The notes beneath the pieces are model-generated. The model saw nothing but the letters and a program-made list of their open reading frames with translations, was not told where the DNA came from and searched no databases. A program made the position numbers and the translations under genes. A DNA stretch of 64,000 nucleotides. Origin: an uncultured Chloroflexota bacterium. Lineage in GTDB: Bacteria > Chloroflexota > UBA11872 > VXNJ01. Shown here in pieces: positions 17,367 through 27,961 of the stretch; the first letter of the stretch is position 1, and every line of letters begins with the position of its first letter. The DNA lies in NCBI GenBank assembly GCA_913043205.1, contig CAJWLF010000007.1, forward strand, positions 1-64,000, read 5' to 3'.

Positions 17367-18242
17367 TTGATTCATGAAGGCAAAGTAGCGATAGTTACGG
17401 GCTCAGTGCAAGGGATAGGATTGGCCACCGCACAAAGATTGTGTGCCGAAGGCGCATCGGTCGTCACCAACGATATTCAACCAGATTTGGGCAAGCAGGC
17501 AGCAGAGTCGATTCGTAATTCCGGCGGTAATGTTGTATACATAAACGGGGATATCAGCGACCCGGCAATTCCGAGAGCTATCGTTGATACCGCACTCAAT
17601 AATTTCGACGGTATTGATTATGTGGTTAACAATGCAGCCCCACCCCGACCGCCAGCAACAATCGACGAGGTCGACAATGTGGGTTGGGAACGTCAATTTC
17701 AAGTAATGATTTTGGGCATGAGTATGCTCACGCAATATTCGGTACCCGAGATGAGAAAGCGGGGTGGTGGATCCATTGTAAATCTATCGTCAATTCACGG
17801 ATTGGCAGCAGCTCGCGACCGGCTCATATACGACACTCTCAAACACGGCGTCATAGGATTCACACGCTCTACAGCAATAGCTTTGGGCCCTGACAACATC
17901 AGGGTCAATGCTCTATGTCCTGGGATAATCATTGGGGAACGAATGCAACCGATTCTAGATGATAATCCTAAATTAAGGGATCTCTGGGGAAGTATGTACC
18001 CCCTAAAGCGTCCCGGACGCCCTGATGAAATGGCAGGTGTTATTAATTTCTTGCTCTCAGATGACGCATCCTACGTGACGGGAACCACAATTGTGGCGGA
18101 TGGTGGTGGAATGGCACAGCTACAGGAAAACGTCGGCTGGGATGTTCACGATACGATAACGAACCCAGACGGCTCGCAGACGCCCATGCTAGAAGCCATT
18201 ATGAAAAAGAGTTTCGACCCATCAGCTGATGAATCTACTTAA
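17367..18242 (+). CDS. SDR family oxidoreductase
   Basis: 291 residues, TTG start behind a GAAGGA element (17353-17358). Cofactor loop VTGSVQGIG, NNAAPPRPP after strand 4, Ser in IVNLSSIHG, catalytic pair in YDTLKHG (Tyr-x3-Lys) and C-terminal VTGTTIVADGGGMAQ. About 35 residues extend beyond the normal SDR end (LQENVGWDVHDTITNPDG), a tail of unknown role. It ends convergently with rimO (8-bp overlap). Confidence 0.9.
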   Translation: MIHEGKVAIVTGSVQGIGLATAQRLCAEGASVVTNDIQPDLGKQAAESIRNSGGNVVYINGDISDPAIPRAIVDTALNNFDGIDYVVNNAAPPRPPATIDEVDNVGWERQFQVMILGMSMLTQYSVPEMRKRGGGSIVNLSSIHGLAAARDRLIYDTLKHGVIGFTRSTAIALGPDNIRVNALCPGIIIGERMQPILDDNPKLRDLWGSMYPLKRPGRPDEMAGVINFLLSDDASYVTGTTIVADGGGMAQLQENVGWDVHDTITNPDGSQTPMLEAIMKKSFDPSADEST

Positions 18243-19560
18243 CTAAGATTGCATGGAGATCGTAAGGCTCTGCAGCCACGATCTTAGATCTAACTATTGC
18301 ACCAACCGCAAGCTTCTCACGCATAAGCACTTGACCATCGACCTCTGGCGCCTCTCTAGCGGATCGGCCCACAGAAAAGAATTGGCCTCTCAGCGGCGCG
18401 GAAAACGATTCTTCGATCAGTACATCTGCTTCCTTCCCGACGCTACATTTGCGTCTGCGCAAGGAAACCGCTTGCTGCACCTTCATTAGCTGATCATATC
18501 TTTCTTGCTTTACTCGCTCGGAGACCTGGCCTGGCAATTGCGCAGCTGGTGTACCGTCTTCTCGGTTGTACCGAAACACTCCAAGATGATCAAATTCCGC
18601 ATCATCAACAAATTTCAACAGTTCATCAAAATCTGCTTGTGTCTCACCTGGAAACCCCACGATTATCGTTGTCCGGAATGCAAAGTCCGCGGACATTTCA
18701 CGGGCGTCGTCCATGTATCTAAGAATTGGCTTGGATTTAGTCGGTCGACGCATGAGTTTGAGCACATTTGGCGAGCAATGCTGAATAGGCACGTCGACAT
18801 AGTCACATATTCGATCGCTATGCACTATGGTCTCGAGTAACTGTCTGCTCAATGCAGACGGATAGACATACATCAATCTCATCCATTCAGGTCCTGGCGA
18901 TTCTTCGATCTCTTGCAACAACCCTACTAAATCCAGGCCATCATCTCTCAGGTCTTGCCCATAGGAACCCAACTCCTGCGCTACTAGGACTGCTTCCTTA
19001 ATTCCTCGTTGTGTCAGAGACTTTAACTGAAACAAAATCGTTGCCAAAGATAATGATTTTTGCCTTCCCTTGAACGATGGGATAGTGCAAAAACTGCAGT
19101 TCTTGTTACAACCGTCAGCAATCTTCACGTAGGAATGAGTACCAGCAACCGCACGTTCTGTCATTTCACGCGACGATACGGCAGGCCCTAGATATGTTGG
19201 CCTATGGTCCGTATCAAGCCTTGAAACCAATTCCCCCACCTCATTCCATCTCCGTGTACCAAGAAGAGCATCCAAATCTTGATAGTCTTCGAGCAGACTA
19301 TCCCCTCTCCGTTCCGTTAAACAACCAGCAGCCACAATCTTTTGCCCAGGATTTCGGTGTTTGGTGAAATGTTCTATCGCAGCCCGAGATTCCATTTCTG
19401 CTTCTCCGATAAACCCACACGTATTTACTAGCACCACATCAGCTTTATCAACATCGGTAGTTTGCGCAAAACCATCGTCGATTAGAGTGGCAGCGATACC
19501 TTCTCCGTCCACTAAATTCTTAGGGCAACCGTAGTTGATTAGAAAAAAAGTTTTGTTCAT
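18235..19560 (-). CDS. rimO: Ribosomal protein S12 methylthiotransferase RimO
   Basis: 441 residues, the standard RimO length. The N-terminal UPF0004 domain supplies three cluster cysteines (INYGCPKNLVDGE, VNTCGFI, AAGCLTERRG). The radical-SAM motif is CNKNCSFC in KIADGCNKNC followed by SFCTIPSFKGRQ. A C-terminal TRAM domain covers about the last 65 residues. The enzyme adds a methylthio group to the Asp88-equivalent of ribosomal protein S12. PSFKGRQ after the radical-SAM cysteines is typical of RimO and distinguishes it from MiaB. It follows the RodZ-like gene after 7 bp in one operon. Confidence 0.95.
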   Translation of the reverse strand: MNKTFFLINYGCPKNLVDGEGIAATLIDDGFAQTTDVDKADVVLVNTCGFIGEAEMESRAAIEHFTKHRNPGQKIVAAGCLTERRGDSLLEDYQDLDALLGTRRWNEVGELVSRLDTDHRPTYLGPAVSSREMTERAVAGTHSYVKIADGCNKNCSFCTIPSFKGRQKSLSLATILFQLKSLTQRGIKEAVLVAQELGSYGQDLRDDGLDLVGLLQEIEESPGPEWMRLMYVYPSALSRQLLETIVHSDRICDYVDVPIQHCSPNVLKLMRRPTKSKPILRYMDDAREMSADFAFRTTIIVGFPGETQADFDELLKFVDDAEFDHLGVFRYNREDGTPAAQLPGQVSERVKQERYDQLMKVQQAVSLRRRKCSVGKEADVLIEESFSAPLRGQFFSVGRSAREAPEVDGQVLMREKLAVGAIVRSKIVAAEPYDLHAILVK

Positions 19561-19567
19561 AACAGAC

Positions 19568-20323
19568 TCAATCCACTGCTTTCCATTCCTTTTCTATTCT
19601 TTCGCCCACTGCGCCAAGTCGTGTCATGGGAACACCGTCTGACTCAACGAATAATCCACCAGCATTATCTGAGATAAGAAATACCGAACGATCACCATTC
19701 CATTCAAACCGTTCACCTGGTTCAACTAATCCTGTAAACACGGGTTCGTCGTCTCTAAATACCTGTATGTTGCTCTTCAGTTGGACCACAATAGCCAGCA
19801 TTACACCTTTTGACTTACTTCCTACCGATGACCTATCTGAATGAAATTTTGGCAAGACTGATCCAACTGCAATAGGAGCAGAATTTTCAATCGCTGACGA
19901 TCTCGACCCCCCTGCATTCATGCCATAAAATTTCGCTATTAGTCCGATGCCCACGATAACAAGAACTATCATTGATGCAAGCAATAATATTCCATTGGAC
20001 GATTGTTGCTTGCTATAACCGACAGCGTTTGGTGCATGGGGCACATACCCCCCACCAGACGTACCATTAGTTGATTGAAACAATTTAACAATTTCGTCAG
20101 GATCACATTTCAGAAATCTCCCATAACTGCGTACAAACCCTTCAATATAGGGGGACGGAGGCAATTCGAGAAATGAGTCATTCTCAAGCTTTTCCAGCAG
20201 GTCCATACGGATTTTTGTGAACGCCGCCACTTCCTGCAAGCTGGCGCCAGCCCTAATTCGTTCACTACGCAGCATTTGGCCGACAGTCATTTTGACATCG
20301 TGCTCCTTATCGGTTGGCATCAA
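19568..20323 (-). CDS. RodZ-like helix-turn-helix membrane protein (HTH_25, DUF4115)
   Basis: 251 residues. An N-terminal helix-turn-helix of the RodZ/HTH_25 type (VGQMLRSERIRAGASLQEVA, then ENDSFLELPPSPYIEGFVRSY), one membrane helix near 130-152 (GILLLASMIVLVIVGIGL), and a C-terminal DUF4115 beta domain (VFRDDEPVFTGLVEPGERFEW). RodZ links MreB to the cell wall machinery in rods; in Chloroflexota-like bacteria the function is untested. The protein begins MMPTDKEHDVKMTVGQ; an internal ATG ten residues later is an alternative start. It is first in the operon with rimO. Confidence 0.85.
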   Translation of the reverse strand: MMPTDKEHDVKMTVGQMLRSERIRAGASLQEVAAFTKIRMDLLEKLENDSFLELPPSPYIEGFVRSYGRFLKCDPDEIVKLFQSTNGTSGGGYVPHAPNAVGYSKQQSSNGILLLASMIVLVIVGIGLIAKFYGMNAGGSRSSAIENSAPIAVGSVLPKFHSDRSSVGSKSKGVMLAIVVQLKSNIQVFRDDEPVFTGLVEPGERFEWNGDRSVFLISDNAGGLFVESDGVPMTRLGAVGERIEKEWKAVD

Positions 20324-20595
20324 TTACATAAACTCTTTCAAGTTCCAGGATGACAGCCTTACGTCACTCATAGACACCACGAAGGGACTGACTCACTCCC
20401 TGGCGAAGACATCTCCTCAAAATATCTGAACAGCTCATGTTTAAATGTGGTCTTCTAATTTAGAATTGTTAATGCAGTAACACATTACTTCACTATGATA
20501 CGCAAATGTGTCAGATACTCGGGCAGAATAGAGACAATAATTCACCGGGCCATGGAATCGAGAAGTTTTAATGACCGTAACATCACCAATCCTAT

Positions 20596-22563
20596 ATGCA
20601 CACGCGCTCAAATCGGTATAACGTGAATCCGCTATGGGATGTGATCGTAGTTGGAGCAGGCCATTCGGGCTGTGAAGCCGCACTAGCTTCAGCAAGAATA
20701 GGTGCTAAGACCATGCTCATCACTATGAATTTGGATTCTGTAGCAGGCATGCCTTGCAACCCATCAATCGGCGGGCCAGCAAAAGGTCATTTGGTCCGCG
20801 AAATAGATGCACTTGGTGGAGAAATGGCTAGAAACACAGATAAGACACAACTCCAAATCCGCATGTTAAATACTGGAAAGGGACCTGCTGTTCGCGCGTT
20901 ACGTGCGCAATGTGACAAGCGGCTGTACGGCATATCAATGAAGCATGCTCTAGAAAATCAAGAAGGGCTTGTGTTACATCAGGGAGAAGTACTGTCGCTC
21001 GCATGGCAAGATTCGGGAACGCATAAAGTTGTCACGGGAGTCATTGACAAATTCGGGCACGAACATTCATCAAAAACCGTCATAATAACCACAGGAACCT
21101 TTATGAACGGCAGGGTAATAATCGGAGAAACAGAATATTCGGCGGGACGAGCCGGCGAATTCGCCACCTCGGGCATATCTGAAGACCTTAGTGCGCACGG
21201 GTTCGAACTGGGCAGATTGAAAACTGGGACACCACCTCGAATTGATGCCCGATCCATAAATTATGAAAGTGCTGACATTCAACCAGGATCGGAAGAGCCC
21301 CTTTATTTCAGCTTTATAGAACCAAAGCCTCATGAGGTCTATAAGGAAGACCCTTTAGCTGTTTATCCTCATGTACAGCATCATAGCTGGTCCACACAAA
21401 TGGCTTGCTACAGTGTCAACACGACCAATAATACACACAGGATAATCCGAGACAATCTTTCTCGTGCGCCGATGTTTAACGGTTCTATAGGCTCCCGTGG
21501 GCCACGATATTGTCCTTCTATAGAGGACAAGATCGTACGATTTGAAGATAAGAGCTCACACCAGCTTTTCTTGGAGCCAGAAGGATTCCAGACCACCGAG
21601 GTGTACGTTCAAGGAGCAAATACTAGCCTCCCTGCAGACGTGCAACTTGAATTATTGCATAGCATTCCGGGTTTAGAAGAAGCCCAAATGATACGGCCTG
21701 GATACGCAATAGAATACGATTACATCCCATCATGGCAAATAGGACCTACCCTTGAAGCAAAAGATGCTCCCGGCTTGTTCCTAGCCGGGCAGATCAACGG
21801 TACGACCGGCTATGAAGAGGCCGCAGGCCAAGGTCTGTTGGCGGGAATCAACGCAGCGCAAAAAGCTGCCAACAACGAGCCTATACTTTTGGGACGATCA
21901 CAAGCTTATTTAGGAGTAATGATCGACGATCTAATCACACGCGAAATAGACGAGCCGTACAGACTACATACTTCTAGAGCCGAATACCGTTTGCTACTTA
22001 GGCAAGACAACGCCGATCTTAGATTGAGTCACCTTGCCGAAAAAGTCGGACTGGCATCAGTAGAACGCCTCAATAGTGTCAGAAACAAAAACTGTTCTAT
22101 AAACGAAGTATTTGATTGGCTTCAGCACACCAAGATAACACCTGGGGACGCAGCAGAAATACTGACTTCAGCCGGTTCAAGTAACCTAAAAGAAACGACC
22201 ACAGCCTTCAATTTAGTCAAGAGGCCCAGGGTTTCTATAAATGCAATTCGAAAAGCATGTAAGTTGCCCAACTTCCCATCCACTACAACCGACCATGTTG
22301 AAACTGAAATAAGATATAGGGGTTATGTAGATCAGCAACAGCGCACTATTGATCGCAGTCGGGACATGGAAGAATATAAAATTCCAGACTCGTTTGATTT
22401 TCAATCTGCCCATGGTCTACGCACAGAAGCTAAGGAAAAGCTAAGTAAGACTCGTCCCATAACACTAGGGCAAGCGTCGAGAATCAGCGGCGTAACTCCT
22501 GCCGACATTGCAGTCTTAATGATAAGTCTAAAAAAATCCGCTTCTGCGATACAGACAAGTTGA
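20596..22563 (+). CDS. mnmG: tRNA uridine-5-carboxymethylaminomethyl(34) synthesis enzyme MnmG
   Basis: 655 residues, in the usual 620-650 range plus a few N-terminal codons. FAD-binding loop [12 protein letters not shown] near residue 16, [30 protein letters not shown] and [13 protein letters not shown] are all signature stretches of MnmG/GidA. It works with MnmE to install cmnm5/nm5 groups on U34 of tRNAs. MnmE is not in the window. The gene is divergent from the RodZ-like/rimO operon across 272 bp in which I see no further gene. Confidence 0.96.
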   Translation: MHTRSNRYNVNPLWDVIVVGAGHSGCEAALASARIGAKTMLITMNLDSVAGMPCNPSIGGPAKGHLVREIDALGGEMARNTDKTQLQIRMLNTGKGPAVRALRAQCDKRLYGISMKHALENQEGLVLHQGEVLSLAWQDSGTHKVVTGVIDKFGHEHSSKTVIITTGTFMNGRVIIGETEYSAGRAGEFATSGISEDLSAHGFELGRLKTGTPPRIDARSINYESADIQPGSEEPLYFSFIEPKPHEVYKEDPLAVYPHVQHHSWSTQMACYSVNTTNNTHRIIRDNLSRAPMFNGSIGSRGPRYCPSIEDKIVRFEDKSSHQLFLEPEGFQTTEVYVQGANTSLPADVQLELLHSIPGLEEAQMIRPGYAIEYDYIPSWQIGPTLEAKDAPGLFLAGQINGTTGYEEAAGQGLLAGINAAQKAANNEPILLGRSQAYLGVMIDDLITREIDEPYRLHTSRAEYRLLLRQDNADLRLSHLAEKVGLASVERLNSVRNKNCSINEVFDWLQHTKITPGDAAEILTSAGSSNLKETTTAFNLVKRPRVSINAIRKACKLPNFPSTTTDHVETEIRYRGYVDQQQRTIDRSRDMEEYKIPDSFDFQSAHGLRTEAKEKLSKTRPITLGQASRISGVTPADIAVLMISLKKSASAIQTS

Positions 22564-22952
22564 ATAAATGACAAAACATCAGTGAACCACGGAAACAGTT
22601 TGATAAATTGTATGTGTCTCCTGCTCCGGCAAAGGTCACAGGCCATGAAAACTAAGTGACCCCCATCTCGCCTGACAGAAGTGGTGAAATCAATAGTGTT
22701 CTGGGATCAAGCATCTGTGAACGCAGCTTTTGCTGGCCTATTAGGAGGACCTCGTGTCAACATGGTTCGGGATTTCATAGAGGCCCCGATTCCGGGACTC
22801 CTGGAACGTTGACAGGATAAAACCGTCAATGAAGTGCAGATATCCGTTACCAGTCTTTGAAAGATGGAAAGTTTATTGGGCAGGCCAAGACACGATCATC
22901 CCAAGTCACGCCAAAGCTAATCTCCGCCATATCTAAATAGGCGAGTTAGGGG
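22564..22952. other. 389-bp gap without a supportable gene
   Basis: Between mnmG and a convergent unknown gene. One frame running from GTG 22683 gives 43 codons followed by two more segments separated by TGA codons; I recognise no similarity and no Sec context. No tRNA T-loop pattern, no signal recognition particle or tmRNA core and no clear terminator were seen. It could be a decayed gene or an RNA gene. Confidence 0.4.
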
Positions 22953-23663
22953 TCAACCTCTCCACTCAGACCGGGACCTGTTGTAACCAGGTTCAACTCT
23001 TCGTACAAAGTGTGCAAAACCAGGCTTCGGATCAATATCTCGTCTCACCCGAAGTCCCTTGTCACTATTTTCAAGAGAAAACCCACAGTACTTATTGATT
23101 CCAGCGGCCCTAAATAACACTTGTATTTCTATAGCCTGAACATCCAACGCCATTCTATTTAACACAGGTCCCTTACCATCCATCATGCCTATCGGAATTA
23201 TTGATGAATCAGCATCATTAATAGCCACTAACGCCAGAGTTGCTTTTTCGCCTGGATCAAGATCAATTTGTCCGTCGCCATTAGACAAAGATTCGGATAA
23301 CTCTCCAGAAGACATCCATATCCCTGTGATAATCCCGTCCATCATAGGTTCGTCCTCCCCTAGACGATAAATAGCAAGCCAGGCAGCCATTGCACTAAAC
23401 CCTCTATTTGCTCTCAGCCCAACAGGCAATCCGAATACGTGTCGTCGCACCGAAGCACTAATCTCCAGAGTCGCCATCCTTCCATTAACCATCGTATCGT
23501 CATCAGCATAAACAACACCGCTAGAACTGTCCCTGGGATTCACAATGAGATCAGGGTAACGACTGACTGCACCACCACTCGCCGGACTATTTGGATAATC
23601 AACAATAAGTTTCTCAAACCTAGGCAGAGTACCTACTCCTGTCTGTCGAGAGAAGTGCAACAC
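22953..23663 (-). CDS. Hypothetical protein, unrecognised
   Basis: 236 residues from a GTG start with a GAGAG element just upstream. I recognise no family. The middle alternates hydrophobic strands and Gly/Asp turns (MATLEISASVRRHVFGLP, GDGQIDLDPGEKATLALVAI), suggesting a beta-rich fold; the DGQIDLDPGEKATL segment resembles the edge of a bacterial Ig or CARDB-like domain. There is no signal peptide or membrane helix in the assigned frame. It follows the HAD gene by 33 bp on the same strand and may be the last gene of the moaC-gyrA-HAD run. Confidence 0.6.
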   Translation of the reverse strand: MLHFSRQTGVGTLPRFEKLIVDYPNSPASGGAVSRYPDLIVNPRDSSSGVVYADDDTMVNGRMATLEISASVRRHVFGLPVGLRANRGFSAMAAWLAIYRLGEDEPMMDGIITGIWMSSGELSESLSNGDGQIDLDPGEKATLALVAINDADSSIIPIGMMDGKGPVLNRMALDVQAIEIQVLFRAAGINKYCGFSLENSDKGLRVRRDIDPKPGFAHFVRRVEPGYNRSRSEWRG

Positions 23664-23696
23664 TTACTCTCAATGTGAATAATAACCATCTGAACT

Positions 23697-24410
23697 CTAG
23701 TGCGTGGGTGACTTTATCAGTAAAGTTAACTCGGCCAACCCACACAAATCCGCACTTGCCTGCGAAGACAACGGAGAGTCAGGCCTTTCCATCAGGAAAG
23801 CTTTAGCCCCTGTTTGCCTCGCTGCACATACAGAAGGAAAGCTGTCATCCACAACAATAAGCTCTTGGGACCTAATTTCCAAGTCCCTCATCACATGCCG
23901 CCAGAACTTAATACTGTCCTTCTGGTGCCCAACAGATCCAGCATAAAAAACATCCTGAAAGTATTTGTCTAGCCCGGTTCTTCTCAGATCCTCAGACGGA
24001 TCATGCCATCGACCGGTTACCAAAATAAGTGGTATGCCCGCATCAGAATATTCTTCTAGAACTTTATGGGCATCAGGATATGGCCCTATAACACCAGGAG
24101 CCTCTAATTGGGTTAGTATTTCACGGGCCAATTGCTCACATGGGCCATGCACCCCTGCCTCATTAAGCGTCATGACAATACCCTCGTGGTAGGCAATGTC
24201 TTGAGTGGCATACTTGTACCCTTCCTGCATATATTGCTCCCATGTTTTTTCATACGCTTCCTCCAGCCTACCAATATCAGGCTCAATCCCATGCAACTTT
24301 AGAACATCTTGGTGAACGCCCAAAGGATCCTGGTTAAGTCTCAACAATGTGTAATCCAAATCAAAGCCGATGACCAAGCCTGGACTCTCTATTTTTGTTA
24401 AGTCGGTCAC
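23697..24410 (-). CDS. HAD-family hydrolase (phosphatase-like)
   Basis: 237 residues from GTG 24410; the same frame extends to an ATG at 24482, but those 24 codons overlap gyrA coding sequence by 53 bp and push the catalytic motif away from the N-terminus. Motif I is GFDLDYTLLR (nucleophile Asp and acid/base Asp), motif II Thr is in LILVTGRW, motif III Lys probably in GHQKDSIKFW, and motif IV in ELIVVDDSFPS. The insert between motifs I and II is the helical cap typical of phosphoglycolate-phosphatase-like enzymes. Substrate unknown. A ribosome-binding site is unclear for either start. Confidence 0.82.
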   Translation of the reverse strand: MTDLTKIESPGLVIGFDLDYTLLRLNQDPLGVHQDVLKLHGIEPDIGRLEEAYEKTWEQYMQEGYKYATQDIAYHEGIVMTLNEAGVHGPCEQLAREILTQLEAPGVIGPYPDAHKVLEEYSDAGIPLILVTGRWHDPSEDLRRTGLDKYFQDVFYAGSVGHQKDSIKFWRHVMRDLEIRSQELIVVDDSFPSVCAARQTGAKAFLMERPDSPLSSQASADLCGLAELTLLIKSPTH

Positions 24411-24429
24411 TATTAGAGCAACTTGCCAA

Positions 24430-26910
24430 TCATTCGGGTGAAGCTCCAGCTGCATCAGCCATTGCTTTAGGCTGCGCTTCATCTGCAGGCAATGCCAATC
24501 CTATTACTTCTTCATCCTTATCAAGCCGCATAATAATCATGCCCTTTGCATACCTGCCTAAAGGTCGAACTTCTCCGAGGCTCAGACGAATTAATCGACC
24601 TGCCGACGACATGAGCATTATTTCCTCATTTGGATCTCCAACAACTCGGGCCGCGACCACTTCGCCGGTCTTATCACTAAGGCTAATCGCCTTTAGCCCT
24701 TTTCCTCCTCGACCTTGCCGACGAAATTCTTTCACAGGCATCTTTTTGCCATAACCTTTGTTCGTTATAACAATTACCGTATCACCTTCTGAAGTTAGGT
24801 CTGTGGCTACTACCAGATCACCCGATGACCGTCGAACACCCCTTACCCCTCCACTCGTACGACCACTACTTCTTACATCCTCTTCATGGAAATGAATCGC
24901 TATTCCATTCCGGGTGAAAAACATTATTCCATTGTCGCCATTCGACAATCGCACCCAGCCCAATTCATCATCGTCGTCAATGTTCATAGCTAGAATTCCG
25001 TTACTGCGAACAGTCGCGTAACGAGTAAGAGCAGTTCTTTTAACCTCCCCGTTGTTAGTACCAAAAATTAGACTCTCCCCAGCTTCGAAATTCCCAAAAG
25101 CAACTGGTGCGCTAACACGTTCTCCTTGACCCAAGGCCAACAGGTTAATTAAGGCTACCCCTCGAGCTTCGCGACTCATCTCAGGCAAGTCCCAACAACG
25201 CATCTTGAAGACACGACCACGATTAGTAAAAAAGAGCAGGTGGTCGTGACTATTCACGCTTAAGAAATGAACGATTTGATCTTCGGCATCCTTAAGCCCA
25301 AGCCCTCGGACACCCTTCCCTCCACGGCCTTGAGTTCGAAAATTGGCTATAGGTTGCCGCTTTGCATAGCCCCGCCTAGTTATAGTTACCACACACTGTT
25401 CCTCAGGAATTAAGTCCTCATCACTTATCTCTCCTCCGCCTAAATTACGATCGACTTTTGTCCTACGCTCATCACCAAAACGTTCACGTATCTCAATAGT
25501 CTCATCGCGAATCACCTCGTGCACTTTGCCAATGTCACCAAGCAAATCAACTAGCTCTGCTATCTTCAGTTGGACCTCAACGAGCTCATCCCTTAGCTTT
25601 TGTGCTTCTAAGGCTACTAACCGCCTCAGTTGCATATCCAGCACAGCATTGGCCTGTATTTCAGACAGATCGAACGTCTTCATTAGTTGATCACGTGCAT
25701 CGTCGGTCGTGTCAGCATTGCGTATCAATGCGACCACACGATCTATGTCGTCAAGCGCAACAAGAAATCCTTCTAAAATGTGCTCGCGAGCTCTTGCGCG
25801 ATCCAAGTCGAACTGAGCTCTCCTAGTGACTACTTCTTCACGATGCCGAATAAATTCTCTCAGCATTTCACGCAAGCTCAAGGTCCGTGGCCTTCCATTC
25901 ACCAGACAAACCGTATTAACCCCGAAGGTTGTTTGAAGAGCGGTCTGGGTTAGCAATTGATTAACTACTTTTTGCGGGAAAGCATCACGTTTAAGGTCTA
26001 TTACCACTCGCATACCCTGACGGTCCGACTCGTCACGTATATCCGCTATTCCCGCTATTTGTTTACCACGAACAAGATTCGCCATCTTTTCAATCAGGTT
26101 TGCTTTGTTTACCTGATAAGGTAACTCTGTAACGATGATGGACGTACGCCCGTCATCCCGTTCCTCAATGTTGGTCTTGGCCCTCATAACAACTCGACCA
26201 CGCCCAGAAGCATATGCATCCCGCAACTCTTCCGCTCCGATGATGCCGCGTGTAGGAAAATCAGGTCCTTTAACTATCGCCATTAGACCTTCCACATCAA
26301 TGTCTGGGTTATCAAGCGTTGCTATAATCGCATCGGCTATCTCACCCAAATTATGGGGGGGAATGTTGGTAGCCATACCCACAGCAATACCGCTTGCCCC
26401 GTTGATAAGAAGATTAGGAAGTTTTGCAGGTAACACTGACGGCATTTCGGCAGTTGTGTCAAAATTTTCCACAAAATCCACCGTGTTTCTATCAATATCA
26501 GAAAGCATCTCTTCGGCGATCGGGGCAAGTCGCGCTTCTGTGTATCGCATAGCAGCTGGAGGATCGCCGTCAACCGAACCAAAATTACCTTGCCCATTTA
26601 CCATCATGTATCTCAACGAAAAATCCTGTGCCATTCGGGCCAAAGCATCGTATATAGCACTGTCACCGTGGGGATGATACTTTCCCATCGTGTCACCAAC
26701 TATGCGAGCACATTTGCGATGCTGGCTGTTGGCCCTGGCTCCAAGTTCAAGCATGGAATACAAAATTCGTCGCTGAACAGGTTTCAGCCCATCTCGCACA
26801 TCCGGAATTGCACGAGACATGATGGTACTCATCGCATAATCGAGATAAGACTGGCTCATCTCACTTTCTAAGATTACTTCTTCTATTTTCCCAGCATCAC
26901 CTTCGCTCAA
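24430..26910 (-). CDS. gyrA: DNA gyrase subunit A
   Basis: 826 residues from a TTG start behind an AAAGGA element. [31 protein letters not shown] is the invariant N-terminal region (shown in part), the catalytic tyrosine is in [10 protein letters not shown], and two GyrA-box-like motifs QGRGGKG occur in the C-terminal beta-pinwheel, supporting gyrase rather than topoisomerase IV. It forms the A2B2 gyrase with GyrB, which is not in the window. The gene sits downstream of moaC (55-bp gap) and overlaps or abuts the HAD gene, an uncommon placement away from gyrB. Confidence 0.97.
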   Translation of the reverse strand: MSEGDAGKIEEVILESEMSQSYLDYAMSTIMSRAIPDVRDGLKPVQRRILYSMLELGARANSQHRKCARIVGDTMGKYHPHGDSAIYDALARMAQDFSLRYMMVNGQGNFGSVDGDPPAAMRYTEARLAPIAEEMLSDIDRNTVDFVENFDTTAEMPSVLPAKLPNLLINGASGIAVGMATNIPPHNLGEIADAIIATLDNPDIDVEGLMAIVKGPDFPTRGIIGAEELRDAYASGRGRVVMRAKTNIEERDDGRTSIIVTELPYQVNKANLIEKMANLVRGKQIAGIADIRDESDRQGMRVVIDLKRDAFPQKVVNQLLTQTALQTTFGVNTVCLVNGRPRTLSLREMLREFIRHREEVVTRRAQFDLDRARAREHILEGFLVALDDIDRVVALIRNADTTDDARDQLMKTFDLSEIQANAVLDMQLRRLVALEAQKLRDELVEVQLKIAELVDLLGDIGKVHEVIRDETIEIRERFGDERRTKVDRNLGGGEISDEDLIPEEQCVVTITRRGYAKRQPIANFRTQGRGGKGVRGLGLKDAEDQIVHFLSVNSHDHLLFFTNRGRVFKMRCWDLPEMSREARGVALINLLALGQGERVSAPVAFGNFEAGESLIFGTNNGEVKRTALTRYATVRSNGILAMNIDDDDELGWVRLSNGDNGIMFFTRNGIAIHFHEEDVRSSGRTSGGVRGVRRSSGDLVVATDLTSEGDTVIVITNKGYGKKMPVKEFRRQGRGGKGLKAISLSDKTGEVVAARVVGDPNEEIMLMSSAGRLIRLSLGEVRPLGRYAKGMIIMRLDKDEEVIGLALPADEAQPKAMADAAGASPE

Positions 26911-26965
26911 TTATCGTCCTTTCTCTAACGTATCGTGGACCCCATTGTATTTCTATCGCCCCATT

Positions 26966-27499
26966 TCACTCTCTATCTCCTAATATCGAAAATGTCCCAC
27001 TACGACCACCCACCTTCTTCAACAGTCGCACATCATTTATTGTGATACTACGATCAGCAGCCTTTAGCATGTCGTATAGCGAGAGAGCTGCAACCGAGAC
27101 TGCTGTGAGCGCCTCCATTTCGACTCCCGTCCTTGCAATTGTTCTGACCGTAGCAACTATGTATATGCAACTCTGATCCAAATCAGGCTTTACATCAACA
27201 GACACCGATTCTATTGGCAGTGGGTGGCACAATGGGATCAAGTCAGAGGTCTTTTTCGCACCCATAATGCCAGCGAGCTGCGCCACATGGATAGGAGATC
27301 CCTTTACTGTGTGTTGCCCTTCACTACCATCGATCACATCTTTCAAAACATCAGGGCTGATAACCACACGGCATTCGGCCATTGCAGAACGCTCAGTGGG
27401 TGCTTTGTCACTCACATCCACCATGTGTGGTTGGCCCTCTTTGTCTAAATGGGTAAACCTCACAGAGCCGACCGCACGATCCCTGTAGCATGTCGGCAT
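26966..27499 (-). CDS. moaC: Cyclic pyranopterin monophosphate synthase MoaC
   Basis: 177 residues; MoaC is usually about 160, so the start may be the internal GTG at VRFTHLDKEG some 12 codons in. Family signatures: PHMVDVSDKAPTERSA, a KGSPIHVAQLAGIMGAKKTSDL segment (substrate pocket), LIPLCHPLPIESV, ARTGVEMEALTAVSVAAL and DVRLLKKVGGRSG. MoaC converts the MoaA product to cyclic pyranopterin monophosphate in molybdenum cofactor synthesis, which the molybdenum hydroxylase at the window start needs. No other moa gene is adjacent. Confidence 0.95.
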   Translation of the reverse strand: MPTCYRDRAVGSVRFTHLDKEGQPHMVDVSDKAPTERSAMAECRVVISPDVLKDVIDGSEGQHTVKGSPIHVAQLAGIMGAKKTSDLIPLCHPLPIESVSVDVKPDLDQSCIYIVATVRTIARTGVEMEALTAVSVAALSLYDMLKAADRSITINDVRLLKKVGGRSGTFSILGDRE

Positions 27500-27735
27500 G
27501 AATAACGATTTTTTGAAGTAAAAATATAATGTTTCAAAGCCTCCAATTCTAACAGATTTGCAGGGCCCGATGGATTGTACTAAAGCTAGATTTGTGAGTT
27601 TGATGACATTTAGATCTCATGCACTGACAATAAATCGCCTATGATTCCATACAGGAAATAGAATTGAAAGCAACGAACACATAAACTAGGGTCATTGGAC
27701 GTAAAATAGCAAGTAACCCTGTCGAGGAGATCAAC

Positions 27736-27894
27736 TTGTCAAAAATCGAGCGCCCAGGGATGGGTGCACCTGGCTACGCGTTAGTAACGGCATTTTTTAT
27801 AGTGTCAGTAATTTCAATCTTGTCACTTCTGGGAGACAGCATATCGACAACGCTGACAAATTTTGTTGATGCATTACCTGTGTTAGGTGATTAG
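27736..27894 (+). CDS. Small Flp-pilin-like single-helix protein
   Basis: A 52-codon frame from TTG 27736, five bases after a strong GAGGAG element (27725-27730). The product has a short polar N-terminus (SKIERPGMGAPGYA) and one hydrophobic helix (residues 14-33), then LLGDSISTTLTNFVDALP. This matches the size, hydrophobic helix and C-terminal pattern of Flp/type IVb pilins (the LxxLGxxxxxxF region). The conserved Glu-Tyr after the prepilin cleavage Gly is missing: GAPGYALV replaces GATAIEYGLI-like sequences. No tad or pilus genes lie nearby, so the pilin assignment is tentative; a small membrane protein is the fallback. Confidence 0.5.
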   Translation: MSKIERPGMGAPGYALVTAFFIVSVISILSLLGDSISTTLTNFVDALPVLGD

Positions 27895-27961
27895 GTGCAA
27901 AAGCCTCGGTGTATAGCAACATATTCATAACCCATAAGATTCATGTACTAGGCCAACTTAA

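Noticed and set aside
22683-22814. GTG-initiated 43-codon frame in the mnmG downstream gap
   Set aside because: No similarity and no strong start signals; described only as part of the gap.
22564-22952. tRNA, tmRNA or signal recognition particle RNA gene
   Set aside because: No T-loop, anticodon stem, tmRNA or SRP core motif could be found by eye.
24411-24482. N-terminal extension of the HAD hydrolase
   Set aside because: These 24 codons lie largely in gyrA coding sequence and move the catalytic motif away from its usual place near the N-terminus.
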